Part shown: piece by piece, positions 6,826-14,582 of the stretch
Layout of the letters: each line of letters begins with the position of its first letter
Numbering within the stretch: position 1 is the first letter of the stretch
Assembly: GCA_002440625.1 (NCBI GenBank)
Contig: DJUV01000233.1
Location: 1 to 22,543 of the forward strand
Direction of reading: 5' to 3'
From: Rhodobacteraceae bacterium UBA6273
GTDB lineage: Bacteria; Pseudomonadota; Alphaproteobacteria; Rhodobacterales; Rhodobacteraceae
Length of the DNA stretch: 22,543 nt
Notes under the pieces: generated by a model
The model's input: the letters and a program-made list of their open reading frames with translations, nothing else
What the model was told of the DNA's origin: nothing
Databases searched by the model: none
Position numbers and translations under genes: made by a program

Positions 6826-7785
6826 TCAGGCCCGCGCGCGGCGGCCACCGCGACGGCCCGAGGCGGCGGCAGTCTGGCTGGCGGAGGCTTCTGCGAAGCT
6901 CATGCCTTCGTTGACCGCGTCGATGACCTTGGAGAAGCGGATCCACTCGCCGCCGTTCGGATCGTGGTTCATCAGGAAGTTGGCGGCGCGGATCGCTTCC
7001 ATCTCGACCTGGCGGACCGGGTTCATGATCGCCGAGGTCATCCCGGCGCCAATGGCCATCGGCAGGAAGGCGGCATTGATGCCGTGCCGCTGCGGCAGAC
7101 CGAACGAGATGTTGGAAGCGCCGCAGGTGGTGTTGCAGCCCAGTTCCTCGCGCAGCCGGCGGACAAGCGTGAAGACCTGCTGCCCGGCAGAAGCAAGCGC
7201 ACCTACCGGCATGACCAGCGGGTCGACGACGATGTCATGCGCCGGGATGCCAAAATCGGCGGCCCGCTGGACGATCTTCTTGGCCACTGCAAAACGGACC
7301 TCGGGGTCCATCGAGATGCCGGTGTCGTCGTTCGAGATCGCCACCACCGGCACGTTGTACTTTTTCACCAGCGGCAGGACGATCTCCAACCGGTCTTCCT
7401 CGCCGGTGACGGAGTTCAGGAGCGGGCGGCCCTGGCAGGCCTCAAGTCCGGCCTGCAGGGCACCGGGTACGGAGGAGTCGATGCACAAGGGAACTTCCAC
7501 AAGCCCTTGAACAAGCTCGATCATCTTCCGCATCAAGGGCGGCTCGGTCTCGTTCGGGTTGGGGTTGGAGTTGTAGACAACCCCGGCGTTCACATCGAGA
7601 ACCATCGCCCCGCAGGCGACCTGCTCCAGCGCGTCCCTCTCGACGGTCGAGAAATCCCCCGCCTCAAGCTCGGCCGCGAGCTTCTTGCGCCCGGTCGGGT
7701 TGATCCGCTCGCCGATGACGCAGAAAGGTTCGTCAAAGCCGATGACGACGGTTTTCGTTTTCGATTCAAGGACGGTGCGGGTCAT
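6826..7785 (-). CDS. Pterin-binding methyltetrahydrofolate methyltransferase
   Basis: This 319-residue protein has the dihydropteroate synthase-like TIM barrel that binds 5-methyl-THF and passes its methyl group to a corrinoid protein. Pterin-site motifs match MetH and AcsE: INPTGRKKL near residue 28, LDVNAG with D64 and N66, IDSS at 102-105, NSVTGEEDR with N124, VVDPL with D188, and GASNISFGLP with N225. No B12 or homocysteine domain is fused. Rhodobacteraceae such as Phaeobacter are reported to split methionine synthase into separate proteins, and this is probably the pterin-binding part. The adjacent MetF-like gene supports that. The basic tail GRRGGRRARA is unusual but outside the barrel. 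Its ATG overlaps the HAD stop by four bases. Confidence 0.85.
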   Translation of the reverse strand: MTRTVLESKTKTVVIGFDEPFCVIGERINPTGRKKLAAELEAGDFSTVERDALEQVACGAMVLDVNAGVVYNSNPNPNETEPPLMRKMIELVQGLVEVPLCIDSSVPGALQAGLEACQGRPLLNSVTGEEDRLEIVLPLVKKYNVPVVAISNDDTGISMDPEVRFAVAKKIVQRAADFGIPAHDIVVDPLVMPVGALASAGQQVFTLVRRLREELGCNTTCGASNISFGLPQRHGINAAFLPMAIGAGMTSAIMNPVRQVEMEAIRAANFLMNHDPNGGEWIRFSKVIDAVNEGMSFAEASASQTAAASGRRGGRRARA

Positions 7786-8459
7786 GCGTCTACTCCTGTC
7801 AGGCGCTGAAGGATTGGCCCCAGCGCGGGGTCGGTGAAATCCTGAATGGTCATGTCGGCGCCGGCAGCGCGCAGCGCACCGTCATCGAGCGAAGATCGGA
7901 TGCCGACGGTGACGATGCCCGCGGCAGCGGCGGAACGGACGCCGGCGGGGCTGTCCTCGAAGGCGATGGCGTGGTGGGCAGGAATGTTGAGCAGCCTGAG
8001 CGCCTCGCGGTAGGGCGCGGGGTGCGGCTTGCCCTGGTCGCATTCCTCGCCCGACACGACAACGTCGAAATAGCGCCGCGCGCCGATGGCGGCGAGCATC
8101 GCCTCGGCATTCTCGCGCATGGCATTGGTCACGACGCCAAGCGCCCAGCCATGATCATGTGCGGTCTCAAGCACGGCCATCACGCCCGGCATGGCAGGGT
8201 AGGGGCGCGGCAGGCGGCGGCGGAATTCGTATTCCTTGAGGTCCGACAGACCTTCGGGCTCGGGCTCGTCCGGCAGGAACTCGGCGAAGAAATCGACATT
8301 CAGGCGGCCATGGATGTGCTTCATGTAGAAAGCTTCATCCACGGTCAGCCCGCGCGGCGCCAGAAGATCGGCGAACACGCTCATGTGGATCGGATCGGTC
8401 ATCAGCATGGTGCCGTCCAGATCGAAAAGAAGTGCCGCTTCCGCCATGAACTTGCTCAT
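7782..8459 (-). CDS. HAD-superfamily phosphatase (HAD-IA type)
   Basis: This 225-residue protein has all four HAD motifs: FDLDGT with nucleophile D13 and D15, T111 in VVTNAM, K144 in GKPHPAPY, and E168/D169 in AFEDSPAG. The helical cap between motifs I and II is of the phosphoglycolate phosphatase/beta-phosphoglucomutase kind, so it acts on a small phosphorylated metabolite that I cannot name. The ATG at 8459 was chosen. A TTG eight codons upstream would be unconserved sequence, and an ATG at 8447 is also possible. Tight coupling to the methyltransferase (ATGA overlap) suggests a related role, possibly removing a damaged or inhibitory phosphate ester; that is inference. Confidence 0.88.
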   Translation of the reverse strand: MSKFMAEAALLFDLDGTMLMTDPIHMSVFADLLAPRGLTVDEAFYMKHIHGRLNVDFFAEFLPDEPEPEGLSDLKEYEFRRRLPRPYPAMPGVMAVLETAHDHGWALGVVTNAMRENAEAMLAAIGARRYFDVVVSGEECDQGKPHPAPYREALRLLNIPAHHAIAFEDSPAGVRSAAAAGIVTVGIRSSLDDGALRAAGADMTIQDFTDPALGPILQRLTGVDA

Positions 8460-8491
8460 GCCTTGCGCGTCACTTCCGGTCAAGGGCGCTG

Positions 8492-9418
8492 TCAGGCAGC
8501 AGCCGGACGGGCCGAGGCGCCGCCGTTCTCGATCGCCCAGGTGGCATTGGTCTTGATGCCGCCGAGCGGGAAGAAATGGACGCTCTCGATGCCGAAGGAA
8601 GGATTGGCCGCCTTGTGCGCCGCAAGCTCGGCCACGAAATCGTTCGGCTCATAGGGGAGAAGCAGCTTCGTCACATCCATCGCGCGCTTCTGCAGCACCT
8701 TGAGCGAGGGGCCGACGCCGCAGGCGATGGCGAATTTGATGAGGGTCTGGAGCTTCGCCGGACCAGCCACGCCGATGTGGACGGGCAGGTGGATACCTTC
8801 GGCATTGAGGCGGTTGACCCAGTCGATGACCGGCCCGGCCTCAAAGCAGAACTGGGTGGCCATCGCCATCTTGGCATCGGTGCGTTCGCTGAAGGCCTGC
8901 TTCCAGCGCAGCGCCTCAAGGACGTTCTTGTCGGAGCCATCGGGGTCGATGTCCTTGTTGCCTTCCGGGTGGCCAGCGACATGGAGACGCTCGAACCCGT
9001 CGAAACAGCCGGTCTCAATCAGTTGCATCGAATTGTCGAAATCGCCCGAAGGGGTGGCGATGCCGCCGCCGAGGAGCAGCGCTTGCTTCACGTCCGCCTC
9101 GCCCTTGTAGCGGGCGATCCAGTCGGAAAGCGTTGCCTTGTCGCGGATGCTGCGCGCCGGAAAATGCGGCATGACCGGGAAGCCTTCGGCATTCAGCCGC
9201 TTCGCCGTCGCCACCATCTCCTCGATCGGCGTGCCGTCGATATGGGCGATGTAGACGCGGGTGCCGGCGGGCAGCAATTCGCGGAAGCTTTCCACCTTCT
9301 CGGCGGTGCGCGGCATCACCTCGATGGAATAACCCTTGAGGAAGGCCTCGGTGGCGGCCCGGTCAGTGACCGGGGCCTTGGCGGGGGTGTCCTTGCGGCG
9401 GAAGTTCAGTAGCGCCAT
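8492..9418 (-). CDS. metF: Methylenetetrahydrofolate reductase-like protein
   Basis: This 308-residue TIM-barrel protein resembles MetF, the flavoenzyme that reduces 5,10-methylene-THF to 5-methyl-THF. The N-terminal YSIEVMPRTAEKVESF corresponds to the SFEFFPP region of E. coli MetF and retains the catalytic glutamate (E33). HVAGHPEG near residue 150, TQFCFEAG and HIGVAGPA follow the family order. It is a divergent member, and I cannot confirm the FAD and NADH residues by eye. The ATG at 9418 has GGAG eight bases upstream; a GTG six codons earlier is less likely. Product and neighbour fit: it would make the 5-methyl-THF used by the pterin-binding methyltransferase two genes downstream. Confidence 0.82.
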   Translation of the reverse strand: MALLNFRRKDTPAKAPVTDRAATEAFLKGYSIEVMPRTAEKVESFRELLPAGTRVYIAHIDGTPIEEMVATAKRLNAEGFPVMPHFPARSIRDKATLSDWIARYKGEADVKQALLLGGGIATPSGDFDNSMQLIETGCFDGFERLHVAGHPEGNKDIDPDGSDKNVLEALRWKQAFSERTDAKMAMATQFCFEAGPVIDWVNRLNAEGIHLPVHIGVAGPAKLQTLIKFAIACGVGPSLKVLQKRAMDVTKLLLPYEPNDFVAELAAHKAANPSFGIESVHFFPLGGIKTNATWAIENGGASARPAAA

Positions 9419-9441
9419 TGCCTTGCTCCAAAACACGGGGG

Positions 9442-9738
9442 TTACGCCCAGCCATCATTCGCGATGAGCGCTTTCAGACGCTCGGTGTCATAGTCGCGGT
9501 CGATCCGTTCGGCTTCCGCCGTCGCGACCGCCTCATCTTCACCCTCGACCGTGACCGGCGCCGCCTTCCGCCATTCGGCAAGATAGGCATCCGTGTCGCG
9601 TGCGCCGATCTTCATGGCGCAGCGGTCGATGGCCTGTTCGAACCGTTCCGGCAGCGCCCGCTTTGCGCCCCGGCGGCCCTTGCCCACGATCACTTGGGCG
9701 GGGATGTCGCGCCAGTAGACGATGGTGACTTCCGCCAT
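9442..9738 (-). CDS. 'Virulence factor' family small protein (function unknown)
   Basis: This 98-residue protein begins MAEVTIVYWRDIPAQVIVGK and matches the Pfam family named Virulence_fact. The name is historical; no virulence role is implied, and in Rhodobacteraceae the gene sits with methyl-folate genes. The basic segment GRRGAKRALPERFEQAIDRC and the helical middle are typical, and there is no membrane segment. AAGGGA lies seven bases before the chosen ATG. The frame stays open to an ATG at 9810, which would add 24 residues but has a poorer ribosome-binding site. It is the first gene of the four-gene operon. A role as an accessory or small subunit for the MetF-like enzyme encoded next is inference from position. 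Confidence 0.82.
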   Translation of the reverse strand: MAEVTIVYWRDIPAQVIVGKGRRGAKRALPERFEQAIDRCAMKIGARDTDAYLAEWRKAAPVTVEGEDEAVATAEAERIDRDYDTERLKALIANDGWA

Positions 9739-9915
9739 GACGATTCCCTTCACGTTCCTTCCGCCTTCAATACGCAAGGAACCGATGCCGCCGATGACGA
9801 TTTTCGACATGGCTTGTCGCCGGAGCGACTTGCGGCATCGCCGGACAGCCGCCGTTGCTGTCGCGTCACGCCGTTGGCGGCTGACCATGGCTGGGACGAT
9901 GGACACTCGCCTCGC

Positions 9916-9944
9916 TTGCCTCGGCAGGTTTCCGCCACTACATT
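9916..9944 (+). promoter_or_regulatory. Promoter for ppx
   Basis: TTGCCT (9916-9921) and TACATT (9939-9944) are 17 bases apart, each matching consensus at four of six positions. Transcription would start near 9951, giving a leader of about 21 bases. It lies in the 233-base divergent gap between the methyl-folate operon and ppx. I did not find an equally good promoter for the opposite direction. Confidence 0.45.
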
Positions 9945-9971
9945 CGACGCAACAGCAAATCGGAGGGCGCG

Positions 9972-11087
9972 ATGATGGCGCCCAAGCGTCCAGCAGGTGC
10001 CGGCGCGTTCCCGATCCCGGTCGAGCCGAACGGCACCCCAAAACCCGACCCCGCGCAGCTCTATGCGGCGCTGGACCTCGGGACCAACAGTTGTCGGATG
10101 CTGATTGCCCAGCCGAAGGGCAGTCAGTTCCATGTCGTCGACAGCTTTTCCAAATCGGTGCAGCTTGGCCTCGGCCTTGAGGCTTCGGGGCGGCTTAGCC
10201 GTGCCTCGATGGGGCGGGCGGCGCAGGCCCTGCACATCTGCCGGCGCAAGATCGAACAGCATGACGTGAAGCGGATGCGGCTTGTCGCGACCGAGGCCTG
10301 TCGCCGGGCGAAGAACGCCGGTGAGTTTCTGCGCTTCGTCCAGCGCGAGACCGACCTGCCGCTGGAAATCATCCAGCCCGAGGAGGAGGCACGGCTGGCC
10401 GTCGTCTCTTGCGCGCCGCTTGTGTCCACCCGGACCGAGCAGTTGCTGGTCGTGGACATTGGCGGCGGATCGACCGAGCTTGTCTGGATCGACCTTTCGG
10501 CGGTGCCGCGCGCCGACCGGCCGCGGGCGATCATGCGGCTGCACGCGGGCTTCCATCCGCCGGAAAGCCCGTTTCCCGCCGCCAAGGTGGTGGACTGGAT
10601 CTCGGTCCCGCTCGGCGTCGCCACGCTCAAGGACCAGTTCGGCGATGTCGAGGATGACGGCGCGCGCTTCGCGCTGATGAGCTGGTTCTTCGAGGAGAAC
10701 CTCGCCGATTTCTCGCCCTACAACGCCAGCCAGCCGCGCGAGAATTTCCAGATCATCGGCACATCGGGCACGGTGACGACGGTTGCGGCAAGCCATCTGG
10801 GCCTGAAGCGCTATGACCGGACCAAGGTGGACGGGCTTCGCATGACCTCGGACCAGATCGACCGGGTGATCCAGGGCTATCTGCAACTGGGGCCTGAGGG
10901 GCGGCGGAATGACCCCCGTATCGGCCGCGACCGCCATTCGCTCATCATGTCGGGGGCGGCGATCCTTCAGGCGCTGATGCGGATATGGCCGACGGACCGC
11001 CTGTCGGTCGCTGACCGGGGCCTGCGCGAGGGGCTCCTCTATGCGCAGATGTCGGCGGACGGGGTCCTTGAGGAAGGGCCGTTCTGA
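9972..11087 (+). CDS. ppx: Exopolyphosphatase / guanosine pentaphosphatase (Ppx/GppA)
   Basis: This ASKHA-fold phosphatase degrades inorganic polyphosphate and/or converts pppGpp to ppGpp. The product is 371 residues. The phosphate-1 motif is ALDLGTNSCRMLIA at 33-46. The catalytic-glutamate region IQPEEEARLAV is at about 134-144. The phosphate-2 motif VVDIGGGSTELVWID begins at 160, and GTSGTVTTVAA forms the adenosine-like motif. It is the short alphaproteobacterial form without the C-terminal HD domain of E. coli PPX. A proline-rich N-terminus of about 30 residues precedes the fold. CGGAGGG precedes the ATG. Polyphosphate versus pppGpp preference cannot be told from sequence. rlmE follows after 76 bases, an arrangement common in the group. 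Confidence 0.92.
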   Translation: MMAPKRPAGAGAFPIPVEPNGTPKPDPAQLYAALDLGTNSCRMLIAQPKGSQFHVVDSFSKSVQLGLGLEASGRLSRASMGRAAQALHICRRKIEQHDVKRMRLVATEACRRAKNAGEFLRFVQRETDLPLEIIQPEEEARLAVVSCAPLVSTRTEQLLVVDIGGGSTELVWIDLSAVPRADRPRAIMRLHAGFHPPESPFPAAKVVDWISVPLGVATLKDQFGDVEDDGARFALMSWFFEENLADFSPYNASQPRENFQIIGTSGTVTTVAASHLGLKRYDRTKVDGLRMTSDQIDRVIQGYLQLGPEGRRNDPRIGRDRHSLIMSGAAILQALMRIWPTDRLSVADRGLREGLLYAQMSADGVLEEGPF

Positions 11088-11104
11088 GCCTTGGTCCCAT
11101 GTCA

Positions 11105-11133
11105 TTGCGGCGGCGGCGGTCATTAGGTATTTG
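11105..11133 (+). promoter_or_regulatory. Possible rlmE promoter
   Basis: TTGCGG (11105-11110) and TATTTG (11128-11133) are 17 bases apart in the ppx-rlmE gap. Both are partial matches in GC-rich sequence, so rlmE may instead be read from the ppx promoter. Confidence 0.25.
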
Positions 11134-11163
11134 CTGCAAGGTGAATGACGAGGAGTGCGCGCG

Positions 11164-11916
11164 ATGGCCAAGACGCCGTCTGGCAATACATCGGGGCGCG
11201 GCCAGCGCGACCTGAAGGTCAGGGTCAAGACCGCCAAGGGGCGCAAGCTCTCCTCGACGCTCTGGCTTGAGCGGCAGCTCAACGACCCATACGTGGCGCG
11301 GGCGCGGAAGGAAGGCTACCGCGGTCGCGCGGCCTACAAGATCCTTGAGCTTGACGACAAGTTCCGCTTCCTCGTGCCGGGGGCGCGGGTTGTGGACCTT
11401 GGCTGCGCGCCGGGGGGCTGGTGCCAGGTCGCCGTTCAGCGGGTGAATGCGCTCGGTGAAAAATCCGGCAAGGCGGTGGGCCGCGTCCTGGGGGTGGACT
11501 TGCAGGAGATTGATCCGATTGCCGGGGTTGAATTGCATCAACTCGACTTTCTTGAGGACGATGCCGACCAAAAGGTGAAGGACTGGCTCGGCGGCCGGGC
11601 GGATGTGGTCATGTCCGACATGGCGGCGGCGTCTTCGGGCCACAAGGGCACTGATCACCTCAGGATCGTAGCGCTTTGCGAGGCGGCGGCGGAATTTGCC
11701 TTCGACGTGCTGGAAGAGGGCGGCACCTTCGTCGCCAAGGTGCTGGCGGGGGGTGCCGAGATCGAATTGCAGACGATCCTGAAGCGCGCCTTCACCAAGG
11801 TCGCCAATGTGAAGCCACCGGCGAGCCGGTCGGACAGTTCCGAGAAGTTCGTGGTGGCCACCGGCTTTCGCGGGCGGCCCGGCGCGGGTGCTGCGGAAGG
11901 TGAAGACCTCGGCTGA
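11164..11916 (+). CDS. rlmE: 23S rRNA 2'-O-ribose methyltransferase RlmE (FtsJ/RrmJ)
   Basis: RlmE methylates the 2'-OH of U2552 in the A-loop of 23S rRNA late in 50S assembly, using S-adenosylmethionine. The product is 250 residues, about 40 longer than the E. coli protein. Most of the extra length is a basic N-terminal tail (residues 1-35), as in other alphaproteobacteria. The K-D-K-E catalytic tetrad is intact: K59 in RAAYKI, D152 in VVMSDMAA, K192 in FVAKVL, and E227 in [11 protein letters not shown]. The SAM site is [11 protein letters not shown] at 76-86. The ATG at 11164 is preferred over a GTG three codons upstream, because GAGGAG lies eight bases before the ATG and overlaps the GTG. 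Confidence 0.95.
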   Translation: MAKTPSGNTSGRGQRDLKVRVKTAKGRKLSSTLWLERQLNDPYVARARKEGYRGRAAYKILELDDKFRFLVPGARVVDLGCAPGGWCQVAVQRVNALGEKSGKAVGRVLGVDLQEIDPIAGVELHQLDFLEDDADQKVKDWLGGRADVVMSDMAAASSGHKGTDHLRIVALCEAAAEFAFDVLEEGGTFVAKVLAGGAEIELQTILKRAFTKVANVKPPASRSDSSEKFVVATGFRGRPGAGAAEGEDLG

Positions 11917-11925
11917 GGGGCGGCC

Positions 11926-11942
11926 TGCCGCGAAAAGCGGCA
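11926..11942 (+). terminator. Hairpin after rlmE
   Basis: TGCCGC (11926-11931) and GCGGCA (11937-11942) pair around a GAAAA loop, 10 bases after the rlmE stop. No T-tract follows, so it is at best a weak terminator or mRNA end-protecting structure. Confidence 0.35.
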
Positions 11943-12265
11943 TCGGGGCGGGGCCTCCGGCTTTGGCCCGTCGCGTGGCGCGGGTTACCCGTCGCTGGCC
12001 GCGGTTTTCACATGAACCGCGCTATGTAACTCCCTCCAGAACGGCAATTTCGACGTAGTCTTTGCGTTAGTGGCAGCACGAGTGCTCCGGCGCCCGACCC
12101 GCGCCTGACGGCCTTGATTTGGCCGGGTGCGGCAGACTCCAAAACACGAACCGAGATGCCTGAAAAAGGGGGGGATTTGCGATGTTTCGCTGCCGGTCCG
12201 ATCCGACGTGCAGTCACGTCGTCGCGCGACCCGGTTGTGCCTCTTGTTCACGCTAGGTTCGCGCC
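11943..12265. other. Gap of about 320 bases without a gene
   Basis: No reading frame here is convincing on either strand. Two dyads stand out. One is a GCGGTT/AACCGC hairpin at 12001-12020. The other is GACGTG-CAGT-CACGTC at 12205-12220, about 46 bases before the amidohydrolase pseudogene; it could be the old operator of that gene. A run of seven G residues with five A before it occurs near 12165. The stretch fits the 5' region of a gene that has lost function. Confidence 0.4.
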
Positions 12266-13394
12266 ATCACCCGCAAGGTCAATGCTGGCCTGTCGCGGCG
12301 CGGGTTCATTCCTGCGTCCGCCGCATCGGTGACGATGCTGGGCCTTGCCGCCTATTCCAACTGGGCGATCGCGCAGGAGGTCGCGAAACCGGCAATCCTC
12401 TTCCAGAATGCGCGGCTCTTCGACGGGTTGGAACTGAGCACGCGCGAAGGGGTCTCGGTCCTCGTGCAGGACGGGATGATCGCCGATGTCACACAGGGCA
12501 GCCTCTCTGCCCCGGACGGCGCCATCGTGATCGACGCGGGCGGGCTGACGCTGATCCCCGGTCTCATCGACGCACATTGGCATTCGATGCTGGCCTCGAC
12601 ACCGCTGCCCCTGATGCTGACCGCCGCCGAAGGCGGCATCCATCTGATGGCGGCGGCGGAAGCGCGGCGCACGCTGATGCGCGGCTCTACCACGGTGCGC
12701 GACGCGGGCGGCCCGGCCTTCCCGATGAAACGCGCCATCGACAGCGGCAATGTCGAGGGGCCGCGTATCTAGCCCTCGGGCGCGATGATCTCGCAGACCT
12801 CGGGCCATGCCGATTTCCGCAGCATCTGGGAACTGCCCGGCTATGAGGGCAAGCTCAGCCGGGCCGATGTGCTTGGCGCGGCGGCGCTGGCCGATGGCCC
12901 CGACGCGGTGCTGCGCGCGACCCGCGAGCAGTTGATGCAGGGGGCGAGCCAGATCAAGATCGTGGCAGGCGGCGGCGCGGCCTCGGCCTATGATCCGGTG
13001 CGGCTCGCCAAGCAGATGATCGTCTGGGAAGGCACCGACAATGCCTACAAGCTGGCGCAGAAGTACAACATCCTGACCGGCTTCGGCACCGACGTTCTTT
13101 TCGACGCCCCGGCGGCGACGCGGCAGGGCAAGGTGCTGGCCTATATGAAGCGCTGGTATACGCCGGCGCAGGCGCTGAAGCAGGCGACGGCGGATAGTGC
13201 CGCGATCCTCGAACTCTCCGGGCCCCGCAATCCCTATACGGGCCAGCTTGGGGTGATCCAGAAGGGTGCCTATGCCGACATGATTCTGGTCGATGGCGAT
13301 CCGACCGAGAACCTCGATCTTGTCGCCGATGCCGAGACCAACTTCAGGATCACCATGAAGGCGGGGGGAGATCTACAAGAACACGCTGGCGTAG
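12266..13394 (+). pseudogene. Tat-exported amidohydrolase, decayed
   Basis: Read through, this is a metal-dependent amidohydrolase (imidazolonepropionase/prolidase-like branch) with a twin-arginine signal (LSRRGFIPASAAS). Metal motif IDAHWHS, the lysine region QIKIVAGGG, GFGTDVLFD, and the C-terminal SGPRNPYTGQLGVIQKGAYA are recognisable. There are four lesions. The expected start codon is ATC (12266), with an in-frame TAG 12 bases upstream and so no alternative. A TAG at 12770-12772 replaces the tyrosine of the usual RIYPSGAMIS. About 90 residues that carry two metal-binding histidines are missing near 13000. An extra G in the G-run near 13362-13367 shifts the frame just before the normal end IYKNTLA-stop at 13394. 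The deletion size is estimated from memory of the family. The gene cannot make active enzyme. Confidence 0.88.
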
Positions 13395-13419
13395 CGGCGG
13401 GCGGGCCGGGAGACCGTCG

Positions 13420-13950
13420 CTATGGCGCGACGGCGGCGGCGACACCTTCGACGAGAACCACGGCTGGCTGCTCGCAATGAAAGAGGCAGTAGGCCATCGC
13501 CTCCTGCGGTCGCCTGATGATGCCAGGCCGGCCGAGGAGGTCGCGCGCAAGGCGGTATTCCTGCTGGTATCCCGGCGGGAGGAGGCCGATGCGCTGATGC
13601 GGTGACACCAGGATGTCGGCGCGCGGCAGGCCGGCGCCAAGCGCATTGGCCGGGATCAGGATCGGCTGGGCATCCGGATTGGCGGTCAGGAACCCGTTGT
13701 CGAGCCGGAGCCGGTCGCACCAGTGGACCAGCCGGTTGGAGCCTTCGACCGTGCGCAAGGGGTCGCGCTTTCTCAGCGCCTGGAGCGGCAGGTCGCCGAA
13801 GGACGTGGTGACCCGCGCATTCTCGCCAAAGCCCGGAAGCGTCCAGGCAATCGCCTGGGGGGTAGGGCGGCGACCCCTCCCGACAGGGGCCACCGCCGTG
13901 ACACCAGAATGGGCGCCGTCACGACATTCGAAATTCACTTCGCGATGCAA
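13420..13950 (-). CDS. Stand-alone Hint-domain protein
   Basis: This 176-residue protein matches the Hint (hedgehog/intein) domain family common in Rhodobacteraceae. Seen in order are GFGENARVTTSFGDLPLQAL, RKRDPLRTVEGS, FLTANPDAQPILIPANALG, GLPRADILVSPHQRIGLLPP and a final FHCEQPAVVLVEGVAA. The nucleophilic cysteine that opens active Hint domains is absent at the expected place before ENARVTT, so self-cleavage is doubtful. It starts with TTG at 13950: GGAG lies six bases upstream and an in-frame TAA only three bases upstream. A GTG at 13938 is the alternative start. Function is unknown. The gene converges with the amidohydrolase pseudogene and lies in a decayed region, but its frame is intact. 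Confidence 0.7.
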   Translation of the reverse strand: MHREVNFECRDGAHSGVTAVAPVGRGRRPTPQAIAWTLPGFGENARVTTSFGDLPLQALRKRDPLRTVEGSNRLVHWCDRLRLDNGFLTANPDAQPILIPANALGAGLPRADILVSPHQRIGLLPPGYQQEYRLARDLLGRPGIIRRPQEAMAYCLFHCEQPAVVLVEGVAAAVAP

Positions 13951-13986
13951 TCGTTACTCCAGTCACGTACAACACAGTTCATCGGC

Positions 13987-14025
13987 TGCGTGACCGGGGC
14001 AAAGCTGCAAACCCCGGTCAGCGCA
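13987..14025. repeat. Strong hairpin upstream of Hint gene
   Basis: TGACCGGGG (13991-13999) and CCCCGGTCA (14012-14020) are perfect arms around a 12-base loop. A further TGCG/CGCA pair extends the stem past a single bulged G. No T-tract lies on either side. It is 37 bases upstream of the Hint TTG and could be a leader structure of that gene or a remnant of a lost neighbour. Confidence 0.5.
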
Positions 14026-14256
14026 CCGACGCGGCAGTAATCGCCGCATCCAAAACCAAACCTACTCGTACACCCAAGCAAACCGTAACCAACTACACCG
14101 CCAGACCCGAACACGACCCGGCTGAGACTATGGATGTTCCTGAAATCTGGCTGGTTTATGTCCGGTTTATCCGGATATTGTGCGCGACTCCTTCAGGTAA
14201 ACACTACACTTAGGGGCGAGTAGTCCGAACCGGCACCGATGGATCGAAACAAAACC

Positions 14257-14270
14257 TGTCCAATTGGACA
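14257..14270. promoter_or_regulatory. Perfect palindrome, possible operator
   Basis: TGTCCAATTGGACA is a perfect 14-base palindrome with an AT-rich centre, in non-coding sequence 320 bases before tRNA-Val. The form (TTGTCC-like half-sites meeting at AATT) resembles operators of FadR-type GntR regulators. No gene next to it clearly uses it, so it may be left over from a lost gene. Confidence 0.35.
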
Positions 14271-14553
14271 AGTTGCATGGTCGCGGAGGGGAGCGAAGCA
14301 GCCAGACTGTTTACAAACCGACACCGATCGCAAGGCCGCCAGGGGGCATCAATTCTGGCAATTTGATGGCATTGCGCGGGAGCGAAAACGGAAACGGTCT
14401 GTTTCAACTGTCTTTTATGCGTTTTCGGCCATCGTGCCGGGCGGCCGGACCGCCGATGCGCGTCGCTTGCGGTCCGACTGAAGGGACGGGCCGCGCCTGG
14501 CCCTCGCCTTGTGAATTCATCAATCGAGTTGCGCCCGCCAGCCTCTGCGCCGC

Positions 14554-14582
14554 TTGCCTTGCACGCCAAGACCGGCTATCCC
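14554..14582 (+). promoter_or_regulatory. Possible tRNA-Val promoter
   Basis: TTGCCT (14554-14559) and TATCCC (14577-14582) are 17 bases apart and end 10 bases before the mature tRNA 5' end. The spacing is right, but the -10 is only a partial match. Confidence 0.35.

Noticed and set aside
9739..9810. N-terminal extension of the virulence-factor-family protein (MSKIVIGGIGSLRIEGG)
   Set aside because: The frame is open and looks protein-like, but the ribosome-binding site is better at 9738, where family similarity begins. It was kept only as an alternative start.
9750..11282. Minus-strand frame of 510 codons opposite ppx and the start of rlmE
   Set aside because: Both opposite genes have intact catalytic motifs; the antisense product shows only the compositional bias typical of GC-rich shadows.
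14041..14215. Plus-strand frame reading AASKTKPTRTPKQTVTNYTA and onward to a stop near 14215
   Set aside because: No start codon with a ribosome-binding site, A/T-ending codons unlike the genome, and no recognisable family.
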